Assembly (NCBI RefSeq): GCF_001399975.1
Contig: NZ_LKBD01000006.1
Span: forward strand, 62,001 to 126,000
Reading direction: 5' to 3'
Source: Pseudoalteromonas sp. P1-9
GTDB lineage: Bacteria > Pseudomonadota > Gammaproteobacteria > Enterobacterales > Alteromonadaceae
Length of the DNA stretch: 64,000 bases
Position numbers and translations under genes: made by a program. Shown in pieces: positions 1-7,400 of this stretch. How positions within the stretch are numbered: position 1 is the first letter of the stretch; every line of letters begins with the position of its first letter. The notes under the pieces are model-generated. The model had not been told where the DNA came from, did no database searches, and saw nothing but the letters and a program-made list of their open reading frames with translations.

Positions 1-201
1 GTGGACGTTGCAGCGTTTTTAGCAAAGAAAGGGAAAGACGCAAAAGCAATCTTGATTGATTTACTTCTACAGCAAAAGTTACCAGAAAACCTCACTGTCG
101 CACATAGAGAAGGTAAAGAATTTACGGATGAAGATGCGAATCAAATAATCGCAAACCTAATAGCTATGGGAGTGATCGACGTTGACGATAAAGGTGATTA
201 A
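1..201 (+). CDS. hypothetical protein, C-terminal part (probably cut by window start)
   Basis: The frame is open from the first base of the window, so the true start probably lies to the left and the GTG at base 1 need not be the initiator. The visible 66 residues are mostly helical and charged, ending in an acidic tail. No family is recognised. Its last 20 bases overlap the next gene, which begins with a TTG inside it, so the two are probably translationally coupled. In many genomes the gene just upstream of an ImmA/IrrE peptidase is an HTH repressor; that would fit, but no HTH is visible in this fragment. Confidence 0.5.
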   Translation: MDVAAFLAKKGKDAKAILIDLLLQQKLPENLTVAHREGKEFTDEDANQIIANLIAMGVIDVDDKGD

Positions 202-988
202 GGATTTTGTCGAATCGTTATATATCGACGAATTCGCTATATCAGATGCAAGAGAAATAGACATAGAAGCAATAGCCTTTGAACAGCAAGCTATTGTTCT
301 AGAAAAGCCCCTCAACGGCTGTGAAGCAATGATTATTGGTGCAGGTGATAGAGCGACAATTACTGTCAACTCTGAAAGCGACACACCAAGAAAACGGTTT
401 TCTGTCGGTCATGAGCTGGGCCATTGGTTTAAAGATCGCGGGAAAGTAGGCAACTTGTGTACCCACAAAGATATGGAGAATCCCAGTGGAGCGTCACGTA
501 GCCGAGAAAATGTGGCCAATAGCTATGCTTCTGAGCTATTGGTTCCTTCCTACTTGTTAAAGGAGCATCTGACAGGGAGTCGTTTCGATCTAGATTTGAT
601 GAGTTCAGTCAAAACCACCTTCGATACTAGTTTCATGATGACCTTGCGCCGGGTGGTCAAAAGTGACCACCACATGGGATTTTTTGTCATTTATCGCAAA
701 GACGGCAGCAGGTATCTTTTTGATAAAAACAATCAATTGCCCGGATGCTTTTATCCAAGAGATAGAGTGCCTGAGGGTTCAAAAATTTATGATCTGATTG
801 TCAACGGTGTCAGTTCTGGCCCCGGAGAAGTAGATGGCAGTGTATGGTGCCGCGAAGGTTGGGCAGATGATGCGACGGTTTACGAACATGCCTTTCATTA
901 CCATGACGACCAGTTTTTGAGTTTGGTATGGTGGGAAGATGAAGAGCCGATTTGGCAATGTATAAACAATAAAGAAAAATATGAATAA
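182..988 (+). CDS. ImmA/IrrE family metallo-endopeptidase
   Basis: A 268-residue protein with the zinc-peptidase signature HELGH at residues 77-81 (H77, E78, H81) and a downstream E-x-x-A-N-x-x-A-x-E-L-L segment from E109, the likely third zinc ligand. This is the ImmA/IrrE (COG2856) arrangement; family members cleave a partner HTH repressor and so switch on mobile-element or stress genes. The TTG start at 182 is chosen because a GGAG motif sits about 9 nt upstream (near 169); a GTG at 194 is the alternative. The gene overlaps the preceding partial CDS by 20 nt, as expected for a coupled regulator-protease pair. The C-terminal half (after about residue 150) has no recognised motif. The target is unknown. 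Confidence 0.75.
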   Translation: MTIKVIKDFVESLYIDEFAISDAREIDIEAIAFEQQAIVLEKPLNGCEAMIIGAGDRATITVNSESDTPRKRFSVGHELGHWFKDRGKVGNLCTHKDMENPSGASRSRENVANSYASELLVPSYLLKEHLTGSRFDLDLMSSVKTTFDTSFMMTLRRVVKSDHHMGFFVIYRKDGSRYLFDKNNQLPGCFYPRDRVPEGSKIYDLIVNGVSSGPGEVDGSVWCREGWADDATVYEHAFHYHDDQFLSLVWWEDEEPIWQCINNKEKYE

Positions 989-1158
989 CACTGTGGGACC
1001 CAACACTTTCAGTCCGACAAGTGTGGTTCTGCTTTCCCAATTTCAATCATATAAATTGTAGTTGTAACCCCCAAAAAAGTAGTCAGCAGGTGGTTACTTT
1101 TCACTTAGAGCGCCTAAATCTAACATTTTTGAATCAAAGCGAGAATGATATTAAATAA
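989..1158. other. intergenic stretch with no assignable gene
   Basis: Between the ImmA/IrrE gene and the short plus-strand frame at 1159. A weak inverted repeat (CACTT ... AAGTG, near 1003-1024) could end transcription of the peptidase gene but has no T-run. Nothing else is supportable. Confidence 0.4.
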
Positions 1159-1320
1159 AGCGACATAGAAATAAACACATGTGCATCGGGGCATAACCCT
1201 GAAATTGTTACTCATGTGGTAGTGGAAATAAAGAAGAAAACGACTGAAATTACAGTTCGTGAAAGGAGCCTGCCAACTCAGTTTGCCAGCAAAACAGAAG
1301 CTATAAAAATTGGAGCTTAA
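1159..1320 (+). pseudogene. short protein-like frame lacking a clear start; possible decayed small gene
   Basis: A plus-strand frame open from 1159 to the TAA at 1318 encodes about 53 residues with ordinary protein character (starts S-D-I-E-I-N-T-C, ends A-I-K-I-G-A). There is no ATG; an ATA at 1165 and GTG codons at 1216 and 1222 are the only other possible starts. A hairpin and T-run follow 7 nt after the stop, as for a real transcript. It may be a small gene that lost its start, or a 3' remnant left by recombination. No family is recognised. Confidence 0.3.
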
Positions 1321-1326
1321 ACTTAT

Positions 1327-1349
1327 AGCGTCAAACAAACGCTGATTTT
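1327..1349 (+). terminator. short hairpin with T-run after the 1159..1320 frame
   Basis: AGCGT (1327-1331) pairs with ACGCT (1339-1343) around a 7-nt loop, followed by GATTTT. The stem is short, so this is a weak intrinsic terminator candidate. Confidence 0.35.
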
Positions 1350-1382
1350 AAGTTTGGTAGAGAGATCATAGTGAAGAAAAAC

Positions 1383-1414
1383 AAAGCCCCGGCTAGCGAG
1401 GCTTTGGATTCAAA
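1383..1414 (-). terminator. intrinsic terminator, copy 1 of an exact 32-bp repeat
   Basis: On the minus strand an AAAGCC / GGCTTT stem encloses a GCTAGC palindrome and is followed by a T-rich tract. It begins 1 nt after the stop of the 1416..2054 gene. The same 32 bases recur without mismatch at 2142..2173 and 4104..4135, each time behind a minus-strand accessory gene; the identity includes 9 bp outside the stem. Confidence 0.8.
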
Positions 1415-1415
1415 C

Positions 1416-2054
1416 TTAACCGCCTATGTTGCTCGAAGTTACATGATTAATTAGTGCTTTATAGCCTACTGCCAGTAATGCAATAACACTTACCACAAAT
1501 GCCCATTGTTGTAGAGAAAGAGAAAAACCAAGTGGTATTTGATACATATCTTCCAAGTGATCATATATTGGCATTGAGTATATATCAGCATAATTAACTG
1601 ATGAGACTTTATCTTTAATTACACATACACCGTTTAAAGTAGAGTCTATGCAATGTTTTGGTACTTCTGAAAGTTGGCCCAATCTAAAATAAACTGAAGT
1701 TAAACCTGTTAGATTTATAGTAGCTGCAATTAATGACACTATCAGGCATTCAATAGCTACTATGGCAGAAAACGATATAGGAATTTTTTTAAAGGAAATT
1801 GATGATACCAGTGCAGCAAATACCGTAAGTTGAGCTGTTGCCATCCAAATAGTCGTATCCTTCATTAGCTCCAGTGCTTTTTTAGCATATTCTATTTCTG
1901 CCGGATTAGGTGAATTCTCTGTAACTTTCCAGATGCAAAAAAGAACAACGCTTACGAATATTGCAAAAGTTACAATAACGACTTCAAGCTTAGTGCTAGA
2001 AACCTTGTCCAGTTCATTTCCATAGGAGACTTTACTTAACAAACCCTTGTTCAT
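1416..2054 (-). CDS. orphan four-helix membrane protein, possible immunity protein
   Basis: A 212-residue protein with predicted membrane helices near residues 23-42, 69-87, 93-115 and 184-202. The long segment between helices 3 and 4 (about 116-183) carries two cysteines (C135, C144) and would be periplasmic if the N-terminus is inside. The ATG at 2054 has an AAAGG motif 7 nt upstream. No family is recognised. The gene ends directly in the 32-bp terminator that also ends the Rhs-linked immunity candidate, so it may be an orphan immunity gene left by an earlier Rhs tip exchange. That role is inference from context only. Confidence 0.65.
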   Translation of the reverse strand: MNKGLLSKVSYGNELDKVSSTKLEVVIVTFAIFVSVVLFCIWKVTENSPNPAEIEYAKKALELMKDTTIWMATAQLTVFAALVSSISFKKIPISFSAIVAIECLIVSLIAATINLTGLTSVYFRLGQLSEVPKHCIDSTLNGVCVIKDKVSSVNYADIYSMPIYDHLEDMYQIPLGFSLSLQQWAFVVSVIALLAVGYKALINHVTSSNIGG

Positions 2055-2141
2055 TTTTTACCTTTATGTTCTTGCATAACTCACTTTCAATAAAGTACTG
2101 TTTTAAATATAAAAATCAAGACTTAAACTTGAGGAAACAAA

Positions 2142-2173
2142 AAAGCCCCGGCTAGCGAGGCTTTGGATTCAAA
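2142..2173 (-). terminator. intrinsic terminator, copy 2 of an exact 32-bp repeat
   Basis: Identical to 1383..1414 and 4104..4135. It lies 26 nt after the stop of the 49-residue gene (2200..2349). On the minus strand the hairpin is followed by TTTTTT and so should terminate efficiently. Confidence 0.8.
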
Positions 2174-2199
2174 ATTAAATAAGGCACACAGGATAATAC

Positions 2200-2349
2200 T
2201 TAGTTTTTGCAACCATTCTTATCGCAAGTGATTTTTTGGTGTGAATCAACCCAATGACTAGAGTGCTTCTTAGTATCAACGCCACATCCAGTTGTGCCAC
2301 CTTTTTTACCTTGGTGAACTACCCCTGTAGGGTTATGTCTAACAGCCAT
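2200..2349 (-). CDS. 49-residue His/Cys-rich small protein
   Basis: ATG at 2347-2349 (minus strand) with a strong AAGGAG motif 6 nt upstream, 49 codons, TAA at 2200-2202, then the shared terminator. The product is basic and polar with no membrane segment. The residues H29, H32, H37, C42 and C47 form a cluster that could bind a metal, with another Cys at 22. No family is recognised. The good ribosome site, in-frame stop and terminator make it a real gene despite its size. It may be a further cassette in the Rhs-associated array. Confidence 0.65.
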   Translation of the reverse strand: MAVRHNPTGVVHQGKKGGTTGCGVDTKKHSSHWVDSHQKITCDKNGCKN

Positions 2350-2485
2350 GTTGTTCTCCTTTTAAAATACTAATTGAAATGTTTCTATTAAATTTTTTAA
2401 CTACATTAATAACCTACCACTAAAATCGAACAAATAATATACTAAAAAATGACTTAGCTCTTTGGCTTAAAAAATAGCCAAAAAT

Positions 2486-2505
2486 AAAGCCCCTTGCGGA
2501 ATTTT
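2486..2505 (-). terminator. possible terminator for the 2570..3364 gene
   Basis: On the minus strand AAAATTCC and GGGGCTTT form a partly wobble-paired stem around a GCAA tetraloop, followed by ATTTTT. It resembles a diverged form of the nearby 32-bp terminator repeat. A second inverted repeat (TTTGGCT ... AGCCAAA, 2461-2482) lies just beyond it. Confidence 0.4.
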
Positions 2506-2569
2506 AGGTTAGAAATAACACTATCATGTAGCTTTATATAATAGGACTCACTTATTAATGATAGAGAAA

Positions 2570-3364
2570 TCAAGGAAAGTTTAGGAAATAGCCAATTGGT
2601 TTTGCTAAGGCTAGCGCTTCTTTATCACCAGAAACATCTAACCGATTAAGCTTCTTATGAGGGCCATACAGATCCCAGTTTCCTTGATGCATACCAACCA
2701 CAATATTCAAGGGGTGTACTTTCTGTATCGCAGATATCATTTTCAAATGCATGGCTTGAGCACTACCGCCAACAAACATTGTTGGGGCTAAGTGCAAGCC
2801 TGTATCATTCAATGTTACGCCACAAGTATGATCCGTATGCCAAGAATGCGCAGTTACAAACATCCCGATAAAGGAAACCATCAATTCAGGGAATGGAGGA
2901 AGGGACTTGCACTCATGGGCTGCTATTACATCTTTGCTAGAAACCCGATAAAACGAGCGCTTACCGTTCGCATAATCGTCGTCTTTAACTTTCTCAATAG
3001 GAGTATTTTTTTTAACAACTGAAAGATCAGGAGCAAAGGAAATGTATTCATCTAGCTCAGAATAAATTTTTAATTGTTGCCTTATTTCATAGGCTCGATC
3101 ACCAATCGATGCTATAACATAGGAGAAGTTATTTGGGTTACCGCTTGGCGAAGTAAGATAACGAAATTCACCATCCTTAGTAAGATTTTCAACCGAGATA
3201 TCAAATTGCATTTGTTCATAATAGTCGAGTAACGCGTGAAAGCACCCAATTTCAAATGAAGCGGAGAGTTCTCTTTGTTTTTTGCTATACACTAACGAAT
3301 GGGCATCAACAAATTCAGTTACCATCTTTTCAACATCAGACAACCAATTACTACTCGTCTTCAT
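2570..3364 (-). CDS. hypothetical protein with PD...ExK nuclease-like motif
   Basis: 264 residues from the ATG at 3364, chosen over a TTG at 3379 because AAGGA lies 6 nt upstream. Residues 93 (E), 112-113 (P-D) and 151-153 (E-C-K) fall in the order E...PD...ExK typical of the PD-(D/E)XK phosphodiesterase fold, which includes restriction endonucleases. The segment after the ExK (residues 154-172) is hydrophobic, as is common in the fold core. No specific family is recognised and the motif is short, so nuclease function is inference. The gene overlaps the preceding one (3351..3800) by 14 nt, so the two are almost certainly translationally coupled and probably act together. Confidence 0.6.
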   Translation of the reverse strand: MKTSSNWLSDVEKMVTEFVDAHSLVYSKKQRELSASFEIGCFHALLDYYEQMQFDISVENLTKDGEFRYLTSPSGNPNNFSYVIASIGDRAYEIRQQLKIYSELDEYISFAPDLSVVKKNTPIEKVKDDDYANGKRSFYRVSSKDVIAAHECKSLPPFPELMVSFIGMFVTAHSWHTDHTCGVTLNDTGLHLAPTMFVGGSAQAMHLKMISAIQKVHPLNIVVGMHQGNWDLYGPHKKLNRLDVSGDKEALALAKPIGYFLNFP

Positions 3365-3800
3365 AGAGATCCTTTGCAAGATTGAAAACGATATCGTTGG
3401 CTGAATTCAGCCCCATCACGAAGCTATTTATCTCTAATTTCACGATAATGTTGTTAAAACTTTCTACCGTTTTATTAATTTTGCGACTTCTGGAAACGTT
3501 GAATTTGATACTTGAGCCGTAACTTATTGGAATATCTGAACCAAGTCCGCATAAAGTTGAGCTTCGAGCGGAACTATCCAATGGACCAAGTACAAGCTGA
3601 TAAAATGAATTTAGTACAAACACGACCTTAAGCATTTCGTCGTTCCAATTGTTGGAGTATAGCTTGAGCAAGTGCGAGTTATTCTTTGTTTTTATGTATT
3701 CTAATTGTCTCTTAAATGCGGAAACTCGTTTATCGATAAGCTGCCGCAAGTCGTACTCAAGATATTCCGAAAGCTGTTTTTGAATTTTCTCGTGTGCCAC
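3351..3800 (-). CDS. hypothetical protein, first gene of a coupled pair
   Basis: 149 residues from a GTG start at 3800, with AGGA 8 nt upstream. The first half is helical and basic; the middle holds a Gly/Ser-rich stretch and the end an acidic tail. No signal peptide, membrane helix or known domain is seen. Its end overlaps the start of the PD...ExK-like gene by 14 nt. Two TATAAT-like boxes lie upstream (near 3817-3839 on the minus strand) in AT-rich DNA. Possible roles include a specificity subunit, antitoxin or immunity partner of the downstream protein; none can be chosen from sequence alone. Confidence 0.55.
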   Translation of the reverse strand: MAHEKIQKQLSEYLEYDLRQLIDKRVSAFKRQLEYIKTKNNSHLLKLYSNNWNDEMLKVVFVLNSFYQLVLGPLDSSARSSTLCGLGSDIPISYGSSIKFNVSRSRKINKTVESFNNIIVKLEINSFVMGLNSANDIVFNLAKDLYEDE

Positions 3801-3872
3801 TCAATGCGTCCTGCTAATTATATTGAATATTGAATTATAAAAATAAGCTCAATTAATATGTTCAACGTAAGA

Positions 3873-4055
3873 TTATTCAACTTCTTCTTTAAGGAATATT
3901 TCAGCCCAGTGCTTTTCCCAGCAATCAGTCAATCCAAACATTTTATTTTTTACATGCATGTCTGCTCTACAATCTAGCCAGTTTTGTGATTGAAGTTTTG
4001 CTGACCGTAGCGCTCTTGATACATTGTTTGTTTGAGAAACATATTTTATTAATAA
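3873..4055 (-). pseudogene. protein-like frame without start codon; possible 3' gene remnant
   Basis: A minus-strand frame open from 4055 down to a TAA at 3873-3875 encodes about 60 residues rich in W, K and E, ending in L-K-E-E-V-E. The first Met is half-way through (30 residues remain), and no ribosome site is seen. It looks like the C-terminal end of a gene whose beginning was lost, lying just downstream of the Rhs/immunity terminator. This is where a displaced cassette remnant would be expected. No family is recognised. Confidence 0.3.
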
Positions 4056-4103
4056 TTATCTAACAACTATTTGTTATATATCATATTTATAACTAAAAAG
4101 TAA

Positions 4104-4135
4104 AAAGCCCCGGCTAGCGAGGCTTTGGATTCAAA
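4104..4135 (-). terminator. intrinsic terminator, copy 3 of an exact 32-bp repeat
   Basis: Identical to 1383..1414 and 2142..2173. It lies 10 nt after the stop of the Rhs-linked membrane gene, and is followed by a T-rich tract on the minus strand. Confidence 0.8.
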
Positions 4136-4145
4136 TTGCGTAGAA

Positions 4146-4394
4146 CTATTTTTTTAAACTTAAGAGCTTCAAATTGGACAAAAAATACCAAAAGAACCCC
4201 AGTAGAAATGCCAACTTAAGTAAAAAAATAAGAGAAAACATAACAGTGTCAGTTTCAAAATATAAATAATCTGAAACTCTCAACTGCATTATTTTTCCTT
4301 CTGTCAGTGCAGTAAAAATATCAATCGACAACCACGGAATGAAAAACAATGATAGAACAAACCATAGCCAATTTACTTTCTTTAATGATTTCAT
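4146..4394 (-). CDS. two-helix membrane protein, probable immunity partner of the Rhs toxin
   Basis: 82 residues from the ATG at 4394. The frame is open further upstream to 4478, but that part lies inside the Rhs gene; this ATG has AGGAG 5 nt before it, overlapping the Rhs stop codon. Predicted helices are at about residues 9-29 and 51-73, with a short polar loop between and a lysine-rich tail. It sits 7 nt after a polymorphic-toxin gene on the same strand, the standard place for a cognate immunity gene, and ends in the shared 32-bp terminator. A membrane-bound immunity protein would suggest a toxin acting on or across the inner membrane, but this is inference. Confidence 0.6.
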   Translation of the reverse strand: MKSLKKVNWLWFVLSLFFIPWLSIDIFTALTEGKIMQLRVSDYLYFETDTVMFSLIFLLKLAFLLGFFWYFLSNLKLLSLKK

Positions 4395-4401
4395 ATCGCT
4401 C

Positions 4402-7400
4402 CTACTGACTTTCACAACCGCAATCTTGAGAGTTATTATTTGAATTTCTATTAAATAAATCCACCCATGAATCAACACCAGATCCCGCTACAAACGTCAA
4501 GGCCACTTCGTTTCTTGCATTGGAATAGTCACCTGCATTTTTAATTTTCTTAGCTCTCGTCTTTCTAGATGTTTTACTGTTAGCTCTCCATGACTTTGCT
4601 TTTTTCAATTTGTTATAGGTTACTAAAGACATCCGTCCAGCGTTCAATAACCCAAATGCGACACCAGAGTTTTGCCCATTTGAGTATGATGATGAGCAGT
4701 AGTTTACACTATTAATATCTTGCCAATTTCTGAAGTGCTTAGTTGCATTCATAGAAATAGCATCTCCAAAACCAGCATAAAAATTTACTGTACTTTGATC
4801 AGGACTCCAGCCGCCTGTAACCCAATAAATACTTCCCCATACATCATCCATACCATAAAGCCCATAAGGGTCATAATACATAATGGGGTTTCCGTACACA
4901 TAATTATATGTGTTAACACCATCGTATAATCCTAAAGGATCAGACTGGATGTAGCGTCCCAATTCAGGATCGTAATCCCTAAAGTAGTTGTAAAATAGGC
5001 CTGTTTCAGAATCTGCATATTGCCCTGGAAAACGAGCGGTAAACGTATCAGGTAAATTATCAAGTGTTACATCAATGCTACCAAACGGAGTGTAGTTAGC
5101 TTTCCACATCGTTGTACCTTGTTGGTCCGTGAGCGCAAGTGGAGCATCTAAGTGGTTAGTATGAACATAATAAATTTGGTCTGTAATAAAAGCGATCCGT
5201 TGGCCATTTACATAGATGTATTCCACAAGCGTGTTGCCAGAAGCATCTAATTCAGCCAGTAACAAACCCGATAAATCATAATGGTAGTGTCTAATTTGTG
5301 AGTCAGTTTGTTTCTTAACTCGCTGACCTAAGTAGTTATAGGTGTAATTATAGTTACTGCCAGCGACGGTCGCTTTCGTTAGCCTTCCTGCATTATTATA
5401 GGCGTACGTTGCATTACCATCGGTCAACGTGTTACCTGTCTTATCATAAGTTCTTGCAACTCCATCAACACTCTTCAATACCCCGTTTTCATAAACGTAA
5501 GGCGTATCTATATCTGAAACTGTTTTACTCGTCCGGTTTCCGATTGAGTCATAAGAAAATGCTCGCTGGTCGTAGCTTCCGGTTGCTGACGTGAGTCTGC
5601 TAGCGGCGTCATAAGCGTAGGTTTGTGAAGTTGTCGGAGCTAGTAATTCATCTATGGTTGAAATGTTGTTAATTGCATCATAAGTGTAATTTGAATCATA
5701 AATGCCTGTAACAGCTTTACGCGTCATTTTGTAGGTTGTATCAAACTCTTGTGTAAGCTGTAATGCATTTCCGTAATCAAGCCCAGTAAGAGGCCCAAAT
5801 GGTAAGTAAGTGATATTAGATGCAAGAGTTTGCGTAACGTCATCTTTGGTTGTTGTAACTGTTGAGATGTTTCCAATTTCATCGTAGCTATAGGTAACTA
5901 CGCGACCACTAGGATAGGCAATACTCGTTAGGTTACCAGCATTGTTATATGTATAGCTTGTGCTTATTTTTGTACTTGTCCCTGTAGGAGTAAACTCAAG
6001 TTTAGTTACTTCTCCATACGCATTATAGTAGTACTCTCGGATACCAGATTGGTCAGTTACTTTGCTTAATCGACCGATTGCAAAACGTACTTCAGTTGCA
6101 TCATCGTATTCCAAAGTCACATTTTCTGTTGCATCTGGGTAACTAATCAGTGTGACACGGTTTAATGCATCATAGGTGTACGTTGTTTTAACGTTACGCG
6201 CATCTTGTTGCCATTTTAGATTGCCAGCTTCATCATAGCCATAAGTCGTTGTGCCTGTATCTGGGCTGATGCGTTTTACTACTTCGCCGAAACCGTTGTA
6301 TTCAAACTGCGTCGTTCGCCCTAGAGCATCAGTTATTTCTGTAGGCTGGCCTGTTTTAGCATATTTGAAACTCGTACTGTGAGACAGTTGATCAGTGTTA
6401 GAGGTTGGCCTATTAAAACTATCATATTTAAATGACATACTACTGTTAGACGGGTCGATAATCTCTGTAATATCATCGTTTAAGTTGTATTTATATTGCC
6501 ACGGTTGATTAGCCCCCGAAGTCACTTGTTTGACTCTATCCAATGCATCATATGTTTTGGATAGCGAAAATATCGTCTCTCCGTTTCCTTGAATGTAACG
6601 TTTTGCAATATTACCCCTACTATCTCTTTCAAAAGAAATTGTATTGTTTTGATTGTCACGGATTGAAATCAGGTGTTCATGTGAATCGTAAGCGTAATTA
6701 ATGGTTTGATTGCCATTTGAAACGGATAATAAATTACCATCACTGTTATAAGTATATAGATTAGTGCGGTTGCCAGTACTACCTGATGTAATACTTCCGT
6801 TTGCGTTATAGTTCAATAGCGTGGTGACACCATTAGGATCGGTTATCTTGGTAGCTAACCCTTGCGAATTATAATCTGTATACGAAGTGGAATGCGAAAG
6901 TGGGTTTATAATTTTTGAAATGTGATTGCTGGCATCGTATTCAAATGAGGTGTTGTCGGCAACATCAGTGCGTGGACCATCGATACTACTTATTAAATTA
7001 CTCTGTGTTGAATAAGCATAAACTTGTTTTCTATTAAGAGCCCCATGAGTAAGCCCGATACTTTGTATTTGTCCATTATCGGTATATTCATAGGTTTGTA
7101 TTAAACCATTAGGTAATTCTACGCTTTTTAATCTGTGATCAGGGTTTCTATAGGCAGTGTAATATTTGTATGATGTTTTTTGTTCCTGTAGTGTGCCAGC
7201 ATTTTTAGTTATACTTGAGAGAAGCTTATAACCATCATAGTTATAAACTGTTTTATTTCCGTGACTATCAGTGATACTTGATAATTTATTAAACCATGTA
7301 TATTCGTAATGTTTTGTTTCTACGCCACTAGTTGAGTCACACGTTCCACCAGAGCTGCTAATTAAACGCTCATTTAAGTACGTTAGTATGGTATTAACTC

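Noticed and set aside
1120..1338. 72-codon minus-strand frame
   Set aside because: No ribosome site; the opposite strand reads more like protein and is followed by a hairpin.
2461..2482. Inverted repeat TTTGGCT ... AGCCAAA
   Set aside because: No T-run and no clear role; mentioned only with the nearby terminator.
1383..4135. CRISPR array or integron attC sites as explanation of the 32-bp repeat
   Set aside because: Only three copies, spaced about 0.76 and 1.96 kb apart with genes between, and the repeat is a hairpin with T-run; no attC core (GTTRRRY) or integrase is seen.
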